Under the pieces are notes generated by a model that was not told where the DNA came from, did not search any database, and worked only from the letters and a program-made list of their open reading frames with translations. A stretch of 32,996 nt of DNA from Lachnospiraceae bacterium. Its GTDB lineage: Bacteria > Bacillota > Clostridia > Lachnospirales > Lachnospiraceae. Numbering within the stretch: the stretch's first letter is position 1; every line of letters begins with the position of its first letter. Position numbers and translations under genes: made by a program. This document shows, one piece after another, positions 8,188-15,865 of the stretch. The stretch covers positions 1-32,996 of the forward strand of contig JAJQGP010000008.1 of the NCBI GenBank assembly GCA_021200475.1, read 5' to 3'.

Positions 8188-8727
8188 ATGTCACGAATCG
8201 GCAGAATGCCAGTTGCGATCCCGGCAGGAGTCACTGTCACGGTCGCGGAAGGAAATGTAGTAACGGTCAAGGGACCGAAGGGAGAGCTTGTACGGGCGCT
8301 TCCGAAGGAAATGGATATTAAAGTGGAAGATGGTCATGTGATCGTCTCCAGACCGAATGATCTGAAAAAGATGAAATCTCTCCACGGACTTACCAGAACA
8401 CTGATTCACAACATGGTGGTCGGTGTAAGCGAAGGCTACACCAAGACTCTGGAAATCAACGGCGTTGGCTACAGAGCGGCAAAATCGAGCAAGAAGCTGA
8501 CCCTTACACTCGGCTATTCGCATCCGGTAGATATGGAAGACCCGGAAGGCATCGAGACCAAGGTGGATGGCAATAAGATCATCGTATCTGGTATCAGCAA
8601 GGAAAAGGTCGGCCAGTATGCGGCGGAAATCCGGGAAAAGAGAAAGCCGGAGCCGTATAAGGGCAAGGGCATCAAGTATGCGGATGAGGTGATCAGACGC
8701 AAAGTTGGTAAGACTGGTAAAAAATAA
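8188..8727 (+). CDS. rplF: 50S ribosomal protein L6 (uL6)
   Basis: L6 sits near the GTPase-associated centre. Its 179 residues contain the two tandem alpha-beta domains typical of L6. The start [17 protein letters not shown] is standard. The conserved C-terminal [18 protein letters not shown] includes the NEPYKGKG-like motif seen across the family. AAGGAGG precedes ATG 8188. L18 begins 17 bases after the stop. Confidence 0.97.
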   Translation: MSRIGRMPVAIPAGVTVTVAEGNVVTVKGPKGELVRALPKEMDIKVEDGHVIVSRPNDLKKMKSLHGLTRTLIHNMVVGVSEGYTKTLEINGVGYRAAKSSKKLTLTLGYSHPVDMEDPEGIETKVDGNKIIVSGISKEKVGQYAAEIREKRKPEPYKGKGIKYADEVIRRKVGKTGKK

Positions 8728-8744
8728 GTGAGGAGAGTGCGAAA

Positions 8745-9113
8745 ATGGTTAGTAAGAAATCAAGAACAGAAGTTCGTTTGAATAAACACAAAAGAATTCG
8801 CAATCGTTTCAGCGGCACCGCTGAAAGACCGCGTCTTGCCGTATTTCGGAGCAACAACCATATGTATGCTCAGATCATTGACGACACGGTAGGAAATACT
8901 CTTGTGTCTGCCAGCACCCTTCAGAAAGAAGTAAAAGCAGAGCTTGAGAAGACCAATGACGTAGCAGCAGCTGCATACCTTGGCAAGGTGATTGCCGAGA
9001 GAGCACTGGAAAAGGGCATCAGGGAAGTGGTCTTTGACAGAGGCGGTTTTATCTATCAGGGTAAGGTGAAGGCACTGGCTGAGGCGGCAAGAGAAGCCGG
9101 ACTGGAATTCTAA
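8745..9113 (+). CDS. rplR: 50S ribosomal protein L18 (uL18)
   Basis: L18 binds 5S rRNA together with L5. The 122-residue product has a basic N-terminal tail ([21 protein letters not shown]) that in the family wraps 5S rRNA. It then has the conserved [19 protein letters not shown] and, at the end, [28 protein letters not shown]-like sequence. Its length is normal. S5 follows after 15 bases with AGAGGAGG. Confidence 0.97.
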   Translation: MVSKKSRTEVRLNKHKRIRNRFSGTAERPRLAVFRSNNHMYAQIIDDTVGNTLVSASTLQKEVKAELEKTNDVAAAAYLGKVIAERALEKGIREVVFDRGGFIYQGKVKALAEAAREAGLEF

Positions 9114-9128
9114 GAGGAGGAAAAACAC

Positions 9129-9644
9129 ATGAAACGTGAGATCATTGACCCGAAGCAGTTCGGAGAAGAACTGACTGATAAGGTAGTGGCTATTAAGCGT
9201 GTATCCAAGACAGTAAAGGGTGGACGCACCATGCGTTTTACCGCTCTTGTGGTAGTCGGGGACGGCAATGGCCATGTTGGCGCCGGACTTGGCAAGGCAG
9301 TAGAAATTCCGGAGGCGATTCGTAAGGGCAAAGAGGACGCTATGAAGAAAATGATGTCTGTTCCGCTCAGCGAAGAGGCAAGCGTACCGTATGATATGAC
9401 CGGAAAATTCGGCGGCGCGAGCGTTCTGTTGAAGAGAGCTCCGGAAGGTACCGGTATCATCGCCGGCGGCCCGGTCCGCAGCGTCCTGGAGATTGCGGGT
9501 GTGAAAAATATCCGTACAAAGTCACTTGGTTCGAACAACAAGCAGAATGTTGTCCTGGCCACACTGGAAGCACTGAAGCAGATGAAGTCTCCGGAAGAGG
9601 TCGCAAGACTCCGTGGAAAATCTGTTGAAGAGATTCTCGGTTGA
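9129..9644 (+). CDS. rpsE: 30S ribosomal protein S5 (uS5)
   Basis: S5 contributes to decoding fidelity at the mRNA entry side. The 171-residue product contains the double-stranded-RNA-binding-like N-domain ([20 protein letters not shown]). The G-rich loop [19 protein letters not shown] follows, where spectinomycin and ram changes map in other bacteria. The C-terminal domain includes [17 protein letters not shown]. The stop at 9642-9644 lies 14 bases upstream of rpmD. Confidence 0.97.
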   Translation: MKREIIDPKQFGEELTDKVVAIKRVSKTVKGGRTMRFTALVVVGDGNGHVGAGLGKAVEIPEAIRKGKEDAMKKMMSVPLSEEASVPYDMTGKFGGASVLLKRAPEGTGIIAGGPVRSVLEIAGVKNIRTKSLGSNNKQNVVLATLEALKQMKSPEEVARLRGKSVEEILG

Positions 9645-9658
9645 GGGGAGGAAGCACA

Positions 9659-9841
9659 ATGGCAGACAAGTTAAAGGTTACATTGGTAAAATCACCGATT
9701 GGCGCAATTCCGAAGCATCGCGCAACGGTTAAGGCTCTTGGCCTTACAAAGATGCACAAGACGGTAGAGCTTCCGAACAATGACGCTGTAAAAGGTATGG
9801 TCAGACAGGTTGCTCATCTGGTTAAAGTCGAAGAGGCCTGA
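9659..9841 (+). CDS. rpmD: 50S ribosomal protein L30 (uL30)
   Basis: L30 is a small, non-essential 50S protein. ATG 9659 gives 60 residues, the family norm, beginning MADKLKVTLVKSPIG and including KHRATVKALGLTKMHKTV. The frame opens six codons upstream at 9641 within the end of rpsE, but GGGGAGG at 9644-9650 fits ATG 9659. A 176-base gap follows before L15. Confidence 0.96.
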   Translation: MADKLKVTLVKSPIGAIPKHRATVKALGLTKMHKTVELPNNDAVKGMVRQVAHLVKVEEA

Positions 9842-9910
9842 GAATCACAGGTACGGGTTATATCTGCAGAGGCTGAAACAGCAAAATCTGGTAAAGATGT
9901 GACTTGTAAC
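9842..9910. repeat. Possible degenerate copy of the palindromic 60-bp element
   Basis: GATGTGACTTGTAAC (9896-9910) matches 13 of 15 bases of the right arm of the element at 19815 and 22683. The interior GCAGAGGCTGAAA resembles the interior of the copy at 13803. The left arm is represented only by ACAGGT near 9847. This is a weak call. Confidence 0.35.
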
Positions 9911-9926
9911 GAATCATAAGAGATGA

Positions 9927-9997
9927 GCCGCCATAGGCAGGATATCTGCATGGAATATGGCGGCCTGCATCCCCGATTCACATTCGTGTATCAGGGA
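9927..9997 (+). repeat. Structured intergenic repeat, copy 4
   Basis: GCCGCCATA (9927-9935) pairs perfectly with TATGGCGGC (9956-9964), with an inner GCAG-GATAT-CTGC hairpin. The linker CTGCA and a second, imperfect stem around TTCG (9970-9997: TCCC-GAT-ACA with TGT-ATC-GGGA) follow. It fills the rpmD-rplO gap immediately before the L15 ribosome binding site. It keeps the layout of the other copies, but stem 2 has diverged. Confidence 0.55.
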
Positions 9998-10017
9998 CAT
10001 TTACAGGAGGTATAGCT

Positions 10018-10458
10018 ATGGATTTATCAAATCTGAGTCCGGCTGAAGGAAGCGTACACAGCAATAATTTCAGACGTGGACGCGGACATGGATCCGGAAA
10101 TGGAAAGACGGCCGGTAAGGGTCATAAAGGCCAGAAGGCGCGTTCCGGAGCTCCGAGAATCGGCTTCGAAGGCGGCCAGATGCCGCTGTACAGACGTCTC
10201 CCGAAGAGAGGGTTCACGAACAGAAATACTCTTGACATTGAGGCGATTAACATCAGTGAGCTTGAGCGGTTTGAGGACGGAACAGTTGTGACGATTGATA
10301 CACTGCTTGAGAACAGAATTATTAAAAGCCCGAAGGACGGCGTAAAGATTCTTGGCAACGGCACTTTGACAAAGAAGCTGACCGTCCAGGCAAACGCATT
10401 CAGTGAGGGCGCAAAAACAAAGATCGAGGAGCTCGGTGGAAAAGCAGAGGTGATCTAA
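10018..10458 (+). CDS. rplO: 50S ribosomal protein L15 (uL15)
   Basis: L15 is a late-assembling 50S protein with a long basic N-terminal extension that penetrates rRNA. The 146-residue product has the expected glycine- and arginine-rich start: [35 protein letters not shown]-type sequence with [19 protein letters not shown]. The globular C-domain ends in [14 protein letters not shown]. An ACAGGAGG precedes the start. secY begins one base after its stop, so the two are closely coupled. Confidence 0.97.
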   Translation: MDLSNLSPAEGSVHSNNFRRGRGHGSGNGKTAGKGHKGQKARSGAPRIGFEGGQMPLYRRLPKRGFTNRNTLDIEAINISELERFEDGTVVTIDTLLENRIIKSPKDGVKILGNGTLTKKLTVQANAFSEGAKTKIEELGGKAEVI

Positions 10459-10459
10459 T

Positions 10460-11773
10460 ATGTTAGAGACACTCAAAAACATGTTCCGGATCAAGGATAT
10501 CCGAAAGAAACTGTTCTACACTTTTCTGATGATCGTTGTGATCCGGTTTGGATCACAGCTGCCAGTTCCGGGTGTAGACAGGGAATATTTCTCGTCATGG
10601 TTTTCGGCCTACTCGAATGACGCGTTTAACTTCTTTTCTGCGTTTACGGGTGGTTCGTTCGAGAATATGTCTATTTTCGCGCTGAGTATTACGCCGTACA
10701 TTACATCCTCCATTATCATCCAGCTTCTGACCATTGCCATTCCGGCTCTGGAAGAGATGCACAGAGATGGAGAGGACGGCAGAAAGAAGATTACTGCAAT
10801 CACCCGTTATACCACGGTTGGCCTTGCTCTGGTTGAGAGCATTGCCATGACCATTGGTTTTGGCAGAAGCGGCCTGCTTGAGGAGTACAACGCTCTGAAC
10901 TGTATCGTAGTGATTGTGGCACTGGTTGCCGGCAGTACGCTGCTGATGTGGATTGGTGAGCGCATCACGGAGCATGGGGTTGGAAATGGTATTTCGATCG
11001 TCCTTATGGTCAATATCCTTTCCAGTGTTCCGTCTGACTTTGTGAGCCTCTATGAATTGTTTATTTCAGGAAAGTCGATTGCACGCGGGACTCTGGCAGC
11101 GGTAATCATCCTGGCGGTGGTTCTTATTACGGTAGTTCTGGTTATTTTCCTGAACGATGGTGAGAGAAGGATCCCGGTACAGTATGCAAAGAAGATGCAG
11201 GGAAGAAAGATGGTAGGCGGTCAGTCTACACATATTCCGCTGAAGGTCAATACGGCCGGCGTGATCCCGGTCATCTTTGCGTCATCTTTGATGTCCATCC
11301 CGTCCATGGTCGTTTCCTTCGCAGGAATCACGACAACAGGCGCAGCTTCGACGATCATCAGTATGTTAAGCCAGAGCAACTGGTTTAATCCAAGTCATCC
11401 GGAGTACTCCGTTGGGCTGATCCTGTACATTGTTCTGATTGTGTTCTTCGCATATTTTTATACTTCGATTACCTTTAATCCAATTGAAGTGGCGGATAAC
11501 ATGAAGAAGCAGGGCGGCTTCATTCCGGGCATCCGTCCTGGAAAGCCAACGGTTGAGTATCTGGATAAGGTACTGGGGAACCTGATCTTTATCGGCGCAG
11601 CCGGACTGATTATTGTAGTGCTGGTTCCGATCTTCTTTAACGGTGTATTCAGTGCGTCAGTATCGTTTGGCGGCACCTCGATAATCATTATCGTTGGAGT
11701 TATATTGGAAACAATTAAACAGATCGAGTCGCAGATGGTGGTTCGCAATTACAGAGGCTTCCTCTCTGAATAA
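10460..11773 (+). CDS. secY: Preprotein translocase subunit SecY
   Basis: SecY is the channel-forming subunit of the SecYEG translocon in the cytoplasmic membrane. The 437-residue product has the usual length and about ten hydrophobic segments. Recognisable motifs include FGSQLPVPGVDREYF after helix 1, ITPYITSSIIIQLL in helix 2, the cytosolic loop GERRIPVQYAKKMQGR between helices 6 and 7, and GGFIPGIRPGKPTVEYL between helices 8 and 9, which binds ribosomes and SecA. Its place after L15 is conserved across bacteria. It would export the surface proteins encoded further down the window. Confidence 0.98.
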   Translation: MLETLKNMFRIKDIRKKLFYTFLMIVVIRFGSQLPVPGVDREYFSSWFSAYSNDAFNFFSAFTGGSFENMSIFALSITPYITSSIIIQLLTIAIPALEEMHRDGEDGRKKITAITRYTTVGLALVESIAMTIGFGRSGLLEEYNALNCIVVIVALVAGSTLLMWIGERITEHGVGNGISIVLMVNILSSVPSDFVSLYELFISGKSIARGTLAAVIILAVVLITVVLVIFLNDGERRIPVQYAKKMQGRKMVGGQSTHIPLKVNTAGVIPVIFASSLMSIPSMVVSFAGITTTGAASTIISMLSQSNWFNPSHPEYSVGLILYIVLIVFFAYFYTSITFNPIEVADNMKKQGGFIPGIRPGKPTVEYLDKVLGNLIFIGAAGLIIVVLVPIFFNGVFSASVSFGGTSIIIIVGVILETIKQIESQMVVRNYRGFLSE

Positions 11774-11823
11774 TAGCGGGCGCAAATCCTGGCCTGGAGG
11801 CCGGGAACTCTGCCAGAAAAAGC

Positions 11824-11880
11824 AGTGTACTCTCACCGTTCTATGTCGGGTGCTATGTTCCGATGGAATGAGAGTACACT
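11824..11880 (+). promoter_or_regulatory. Long perfect inverted repeat upstream of adk
   Basis: AGTGTACTCTCA (11824-11835) and TGAGAGTACACT (11869-11880) are perfect 12-base reverse complements. Inside, TTC...TCGG and CCGA...GAA extend the pairing across small internal loops. The structure fills the gap between secY and the adk ribosome binding site. There is no T-run, so a role in mRNA stability, translational control or protein binding is more likely than termination. A GC-rich CTGGCCT/AGGCCGG hairpin lies just upstream near 11789-11804. Confidence 0.6.
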
Positions 11881-11914
11881 AAACTGGGTTAATGGGGAAA
11901 TTGGAGGTAACCGA

Positions 11915-12559
11915 ATGAAAATTGTCATGCTGGGAGCTCCGGGTGCCGGAAAGGGTACACAGGCGAAAATGATTGCGGCGAAATATCAGGTGCCGCATAT
12001 CTCCTCGGGAGATATTTTCCGCGCGAATATCAAGAACGGTACAGAGCTTGGGAAAAAAGCAAAGGAATACATGGATCAGGGACTGCTGGTTCCGGATGAG
12101 CTGACGGTTGACCTTGTGATTGACCGCCTGTCCTGGGAAGACTGCAAGGACGGTTATATTCTGGACGGTTTTCCGCGCACCATCCCGCAGGCGAAGACAC
12201 TGGACGCCGCATTGGAAAAAATAGGGGAACACCTTGATTTTGCGATTGACGTGGATGTGCCGGATGAGAACATCGTTACCAGGATGTCAGGCAGAAGAGC
12301 CTGTGTAGGCTGTGGCGCGACGTACCATATCACATACAATCCTTCAAAAAAAAGGGATGTCTGCGAGGTATGCGGCGATCAGCTGATTCTGCGGGATGAC
12401 GATAAACCAGAGACCGTACAGAAAAGACTGAATGTCTATCATGAGCAGACGCAGCCTCTGATTGATTACTATGCAGGACAGGGGATTCTGAAGTCTGTAG
12501 ACGGCACGCAGGATATGAATGATGTATTTGCCGCGATTGCAGCGATCCTGGAGGCGTAA
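11915..12559 (+). CDS. adk: Adenylate kinase, zinc-lid type
   Basis: Adenylate kinase interconverts ATP + AMP and 2 ADP. The 214-residue product has the P-loop GAPGAGKGT (residues 7-15), the AMP-binding SSGDIFR (30-36), and DGFPRT (84-89). Its long-form LID carries Cys130, Cys133, Cys150 and Cys153, which bind structural zinc in Gram-positive enzymes. ATG 11915 follows TTGGAGGT. The frame extends 30 codons upstream through the inverted repeat, but that extension is not family sequence. The usual secY-adk-map order is kept, and map begins three bases after the stop. Confidence 0.97.
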   Translation: MKIVMLGAPGAGKGTQAKMIAAKYQVPHISSGDIFRANIKNGTELGKKAKEYMDQGLLVPDELTVDLVIDRLSWEDCKDGYILDGFPRTIPQAKTLDAALEKIGEHLDFAIDVDVPDENIVTRMSGRRACVGCGATYHITYNPSKKRDVCEVCGDQLILRDDDKPETVQKRLNVYHEQTQPLIDYYAGQGILKSVDGTQDMNDVFAAIAAILEA

Positions 12560-12562
12560 AAA

Positions 12563-13318
12563 ATGGCGGTCACAATCAAATCCGAACATGAAATTGAACT
12601 GATGAGAGAAGCCGGAAGGATTCTGAACATCGTACACCAGGAGCTGGCTGCGGCGATCCGTCCCGGTATATCGACCTATGAGCTGGATAAAATCGGCGAG
12701 CGCGTCATTCGCAGCTATGGCTGTATACCGAATTTCTTAAACTACAATGGGTTCCCGGCTTCCTTCTGTATTTCGATTAATGAAGAAGTTGTTCATGGAA
12801 TTCCTCACAAGGGCAGAATTTTGCACGAAGGCGATATTGTGAGTGTGGACGCAGGGCTGATATACAAGGGTATGCACTCCGATGCGGCGCGAACCTATGG
12901 GGTAGGACAGATTACCCCGGAAGCGCAGAAGCTGATGGATGTGACAAAAGAGTGCTTTTTCAAAGGCATAGCCTTTGCGAAGGAAGGGCACCGGCTCCAT
13001 GAAATCTCTGCAGCGATCGGCGATTACGCGGAATCCTTTGGTTACGGCGTGGTTCGTGATCTGGTCGGTCATGGGATCGGTCATGCACTTCATGAGGATC
13101 CGCAGATTCCGAATTTCCGCCAGAAAAGCAAGGGCATTCGCCTGATGAAGGGGATGACCCTGGCTGTAGAGCCGATGATTGTAATGGGAAGGCCAGATGT
13201 GGAATGGCTTGATGATGACTGGACAGTCGTGACGGAAGACGGCGGACTTGCGGCACACTATGAAAATACGATTCTGATCACAGATGGTGAGCCGGAAATC
13301 CTGTCGCTGACGGTCTGA
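12563..13318 (+). CDS. map: Methionine aminopeptidase, type I
   Basis: This enzyme removes the initiator methionine from nascent proteins. The 251-residue product has the pita-bread fold residues expected for two metal ions: Asp96, Asp107, His170, Glu203 and Glu234. The substrate histidine His78 is in VVHGIP and His177 follows VGHGIGHALH. It lacks the N-terminal zinc-finger extension of the longer form. The start ATG 12563 uses GGAGG at 12550-12554, inside the end of adk, so the two are probably translationally coupled. Confidence 0.97.
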   Translation: MAVTIKSEHEIELMREAGRILNIVHQELAAAIRPGISTYELDKIGERVIRSYGCIPNFLNYNGFPASFCISINEEVVHGIPHKGRILHEGDIVSVDAGLIYKGMHSDAARTYGVGQITPEAQKLMDVTKECFFKGIAFAKEGHRLHEISAAIGDYAESFGYGVVRDLVGHGIGHALHEDPQIPNFRQKSKGIRLMKGMTLAVEPMIVMGRPDVEWLDDDWTVVTEDGGLAAHYENTILITDGEPEILSLTV

Positions 13319-13422
13319 GAGCGTTTTGTTCAAACAGGCATCCGGATTGTCTGGCCGTTTGCCAGCGGCCGCTACAGGAAGTAACGGGCTCGGGACGAAT
13401 CGAGTCAGGGAGGTTGTAAGAC

Positions 13423-13773
13423 ATGAAAACGTGGACATCGGGGATGCTTGCGGTTTCCCTGGCCGGGCATGACAAAGGCACTTTGTATGTAGTGCTTACA
13501 CAAGGCTCCGGGGATGCGACTGGTCAGAAAGAGGGTGCATCGACTCCGGAAGAACGGAATGCCAGTGCGTATGTGCTTCTGGCGGATGGGAAACACCGAA
13601 CCCTGGATCATCCAAAGAGAAAAAAAGCAAAACATATTCAGGTGATCACGCACATCCCAGAGCAGATTTGCTCTCTGATGCGGGAGATCACGCAGGATGC
13701 GCATGTGCGTAAGATACTGAAAGAATACAGAGCGTATCAGATGGAAGAAACGATTCCCGGAAACGAATTCTGA
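13423..13773 (+). CDS. KOW-domain RNA-binding protein (L14e-like)
   Basis: This is a small 116-residue protein. Its N-terminus, MLAVSLAGHDKGTLYVVL at about residues 8-25, is a KOW/SH3-like motif resembling the eukaryal and archaeal L14e/L27e group. It is followed by an aspartate-rich turn with LLADGKHRTLDHPKRKKAKHIQ. Genes of this kind are common between map and infA in Clostridia and are usually annotated only as KOW-domain RNA-binding protein. The position suggests a role at the ribosome or in translation; the exact role is unknown. An insertion of about 20 residues (near 27-47, Gly/Ser/Glu-rich) interrupts the KOW region. GGGAGGT precedes the start. Confidence 0.85.
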   Translation: MKTWTSGMLAVSLAGHDKGTLYVVLTQGSGDATGQKEGASTPEERNASAYVLLADGKHRTLDHPKRKKAKHIQVITHIPEQICSLMREITQDAHVRKILKEYRAYQMEETIPGNEF

Positions 13774-13802
13774 CTGTTCTGGAACTGAATGGTAGATGGC
13801 AC

Positions 13803-13866
13803 GTTACAGGCTACACCGGAGCAGTGGCTGAGAAAATCTGGATCTGGTCGGGGTGCGACCGGCATT
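13803..13866. repeat. Degenerate copy of the palindromic 60-bp element
   Basis: GTTACAGGCTACACC (13803-13817) matches 13 of 15 bases of the left arm at 22683. Further in, AGTGGC, GGTC and GGGTGCGACC align in order with the copy at 22683-22743. The right arm is decayed. It occupies most of the gap before infA, and its GGTCG/CGACC end can still form a small hairpin. Confidence 0.5.
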
Positions 13867-13878
13867 TTGGAGGTATAT

Positions 13879-14097
13879 ATGTCAAAGGCAGATGTCATTG
13901 AAGTAGAAGGAAAAGTGATTGAGAAGCTCCCGAACGCTATGTTCCGGGTAGAGCTGGAGAATAAGCATGTGGTGCTTGCCCATATCAGCGGAAAATTGCG
14001 GATGAATTTCATCCGGATCCTTCCGGGCGATAAAGTGACCATTGAGCTGTCACCTTACGATCTGACAAAAGGAAGAATTATCTGGAGAGATAAATAA
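13879..14097 (+). CDS. infA: Translation initiation factor IF-1
   Basis: IF-1 binds the 30S A site and helps IF-2 and IF-3 select the start codon. ATG 13879 gives exactly 72 residues, the universal bacterial length, beginning [20 protein letters not shown]. The OB-fold is complete ([19 protein letters not shown], then [20 protein letters not shown]). GGAGG at 13869-13873 fixes this start; the frame is open further upstream only through a degenerate repeat. It is the last gene before the terminator at 14132. Confidence 0.98.
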   Translation: MSKADVIEVEGKVIEKLPNAMFRVELENKHVVLAHISGKLRMNFIRILPGDKVTIELSPYDLTKGRIIWRDK

Positions 14098-14131
14098 GCG
14101 TTTTATGCTCCTTTTGTTTTGAAACAGTGAG

Positions 14132-14179
14132 AAAACATTTCCTGCCGCCGGTTTTTTGGCACAAGGGAAATGTTTTTTT
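14132..14179 (+). terminator. Rho-independent terminator after infA
   Basis: AAAACATTTCC (14132-14142) pairs with GGAAATGTTTT (14166-14176) as an 11-base-pair stem, with the seven Ts at 14173-14179 at its 3' end. It closes the first long transcription unit and lies just ahead of the second promoter. Confidence 0.88.
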
Positions 14180-14216
14180 GTTCCTGTAAATTTTTGTAAA
14201 AGAACGCAAAAAATGC

Positions 14217-14245
14217 TTGCAATTCATTTTTCAGCATGCTATACT
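14217..14245 (+). promoter_or_regulatory. Sigma-70 promoter of the rpmJ-rpsM-rpsK-rpsD-rpoA-rplQ unit
   Basis: TTGCAA (14217-14222) and TATACT (14240-14245) are 17 bases apart, with A/T-rich sequence upstream. The start of transcription should be near 14252. The -35 hexamer and spacing equal those of the S10 promoter at 158. Confidence 0.85.
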
Positions 14246-14259
14246 TGGAGAGCTTTTGC

Positions 14260-14289
14260 AAAGGCACTTTCTATTTCTGTGCCTTTTTT
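14260..14289 (+). terminator. Terminator-like hairpin right after the rpmJ promoter (possible attenuator)
   Basis: AAAGGCAC (14260-14267) pairs with GTGCCTTT (14279-14286) across an 11-base loop, with a T6 run at 14284-14289. It starts only about eight bases after the predicted start of transcription, ahead of rpmJ, so it would end transcripts very early unless overridden. It may set basal expression of this unit. Confidence 0.6.
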
Positions 14290-14328
14290 GCCAGAAAGCA
14301 GAACCAGAGAGGGAAAGGAGGATTAACC

Positions 14329-14442
14329 ATGAAGGTTCGATCATCAGTGAAGCCCATCTGTGAAAAGTGTAAGGTGATCAAGAGAAAAGGCAGAATTATG
14401 ATTATCTGTGAGAATCCGAAGCACAAACAAAGACAGGGGTAA
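14329..14442 (+). CDS. rpmJ: 50S ribosomal protein L36 (bL36), zinc type
   Basis: L36 is the smallest 50S protein and helps organise 23S rRNA near the L16 region. The 37 residues begin [19 protein letters not shown] and contain the zinc ligands Cys11, Cys14, Cys27 and His32. AAAGGAGG at 14315-14322 places the start at ATG 14329; the open frame upstream to 14236 is leader and promoter. It is followed by an unusually long gap of 570 bases before S13. Confidence 0.96.
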   Translation: MKVRSSVKPICEKCKVIKRKGRIMIICENPKHKQRQG

Positions 14443-15012
14443 CACGCACAACAGGCGGAACCGGCAGCAGGGCATGGAGATGCCAGTCAGAAGCTGTCGA
14501 AGGACAATATAACGATGGAATAAACGAGTACCCGCGCGGCCTGCTTTTCCGGTATTCCGGAGGGAACCGATGTGGGATTTTGCTCTTACTTATATAGAAA
14601 CTGCATTTTCTTTAAGGAAGGATTTTATTTCGTTGCGATATTGCTTTTAATACCGGCACAGGATCAGGCTCTACGTGAGCTCTCACATCAAAACCGCCGT
14701 GAGAGAGACGAGGCCGTGCAAGGCAGGTCATGCGGAAATTGTTTGTACGCCAGCCACCGCATACGCGGTGATAATTGTCGATTCACTACGTGAATCGGAA
14801 CATACTGCGTCATCCATTTGTTCCGCAAATGAATGACAAATGCCATAGCTTAATGAGTCGGAAAGGCCGCGCTGCAGCGGCTGGGCGGCTATGTTCGCCC
14901 CAGTTAGAAACAACATCAAAAGAGCATTCGCAAAAAAACACCGGACAGTGGGCGGATGCGCTGGTAACGCTCCTGTGTACAGGGGCATTACAGGGAATGG
15001 AGGAACAATTAC
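14443..15012 (+). other. 570-base rpmJ-rpsM gap with multiple hairpins, no gene seen
   Basis: No reading frame here looks like a gene; a 120-codon frame from 14775 overlaps rpsM out of phase. The stretch contains CTCTCAC/GTGAGAG (about 14681-14706), repeat copy 5 (14753-14837), CCGC-GCTGCA-GCGG (about 14868-14881), and an imperfect CTGGGCG/CGCCCCAG hairpin (about 14881-14903). rpsM has its own GGAGG just before 15013. In most Firmicutes these genes are within about 20-50 bases, so this is a marked expansion. An unrecognised small RNA or small peptide cannot be excluded. Confidence 0.5.
14753..14837 (+). repeat. Structured intergenic repeat, copy 5 (three stems)
   Basis: Stem 1 is CACCGC (14755-14760) with GCGGTG (14765-14770). 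Stem 2 is CGATTCAC (14779-14786) with GTGAATCG (14790-14797). Stem 3 is GTCAT-C-CATTTG (14809-14820) with CAAATG-A-ATGAC (14826-14837). Compared with copy 3 at 8033, stem 2 changes a T-A pair to C-G, and stem 3 changes its outer pairs while staying paired and keeping the C-A mismatch. Linker GGAACATACTGCGTCA matches GGAACATTCTGCGTCA in copy 3. Confidence 0.72.
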
Positions 15013-15381
15013 ATGGCACGTATTTCTGGTGTAGATTTACCAAGAGAAAAACGCGTGGAAATCGGTTTGACTTACATCTACGGAATTGGAAGAACAAGTT
15101 CAAACAAGATTCTGGCCGCAGCGAATGTAAATCCTGACACGCGCGTCAGAGATTTGACAGACGAAGAGGTTCGTAAGATTCAGGATGTGATCAGCGAGCA
15201 CTACATGGTAGAGGGTGATCTCAGAAGAGAGACTGCGCTGAACATCAAGAGACTTCAGGAGATCGGATGCTACAGAGGAATTCGCCACAGGAGAAGCCTT
15301 CCGGTACGTGGACAGAATACCAAGAATAACGCGAGAACGCGCAAGGGTCCGAAGAGAACAGTAGCCAACAAGAAGAAATAA
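15013..15381 (+). CDS. rpsM: 30S ribosomal protein S13 (uS13)
   Basis: S13 contacts P-site tRNA and forms bridges with the 50S subunit. The 122-residue product opens [21 protein letters not shown], has the helix-hairpin [13 protein letters not shown] segment, and ends with the basic tail [20 protein letters not shown] that approaches tRNA. Length and motifs are standard. ATGGAGG precedes the start. S11 begins after 67 bases. Confidence 0.97.
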   Translation: MARISGVDLPREKRVEIGLTYIYGIGRTSSNKILAAANVNPDTRVRDLTDEEVRKIQDVISEHYMVEGDLRRETALNIKRLQEIGCYRGIRHRRSLPVRGQNTKNNARTRKGPKRTVANKKK

Positions 15382-15448
15382 GACGCGTGGGTGTAAGTGA
15401 CAGAATGTCATTTACCAGAATTTAATAAGAAAGCAGGTTAATTCAGAT

Positions 15449-15847
15449 ATGGCAGCTAAAAAAGTTACGAAAAAAGTGACAAAGAGACGTGTGAAGAAGA
15501 ACGTCGAGCGCGGACAGGCTCATATCAAGTCATCCTTCAATAATACAATCGTTACTTTGACGGATGCGCAGGGAAATGCCTTATCATGGGCGAGCGCCGG
15601 CGGCCTTGGCTTCAGAGGTTCAAGAAAATCCACTCCGTATGCGGCTCAGATGGCAGCGGAGGCTGCGACAAAGGCAGCTCTGATTCATGGTTTAAAGACG
15701 GTAGATGTATTCGTAAAGGGACCGGGTTCAGGAAGAGAAGCAGCGATCCGTGCACTTTCTGCGAATGGTCTTGAAGTTACCAGCATTCGCGATGTGACAC
15801 CGGTACCGCACAATGGATGCCGTCCACCGAAGCGCAGAAGAGTTTAA
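15449..15847 (+). CDS. rpsK: 30S ribosomal protein S11 (uS11)
   Basis: S11 is part of the 30S platform near the E site and Shine-Dalgarno helix. The 132-residue product has a lysine-rich N-terminus ([18 protein letters not shown]). The conserved core includes [18 protein letters not shown], and the product ends with [12 protein letters not shown], the family signature. The spacing to S4 is 18 bases with an AGGGAGGT ribosome binding site. Confidence 0.97.
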   Translation: MAAKKVTKKVTKRRVKKNVERGQAHIKSSFNNTIVTLTDAQGNALSWASAGGLGFRGSRKSTPYAAQMAAEAATKAALIHGLKTVDVFVKGPGSGREAAIRALSANGLEVTSIRDVTPVPHNGCRPPKRRRV

Positions 15848-15865
15848 TCAGGGAGGTCTATAGAA

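Noticed and set aside
9842-14837. CRISPR array from the recurring hairpins
   Set aside because: Copies are kilobases apart with genes between them and no regular spacers.
14775-15137. 120-codon open frame before rpsM
   Set aside because: It overlaps a structured repeat and rpsM in another frame, and its translation resembles no protein family.
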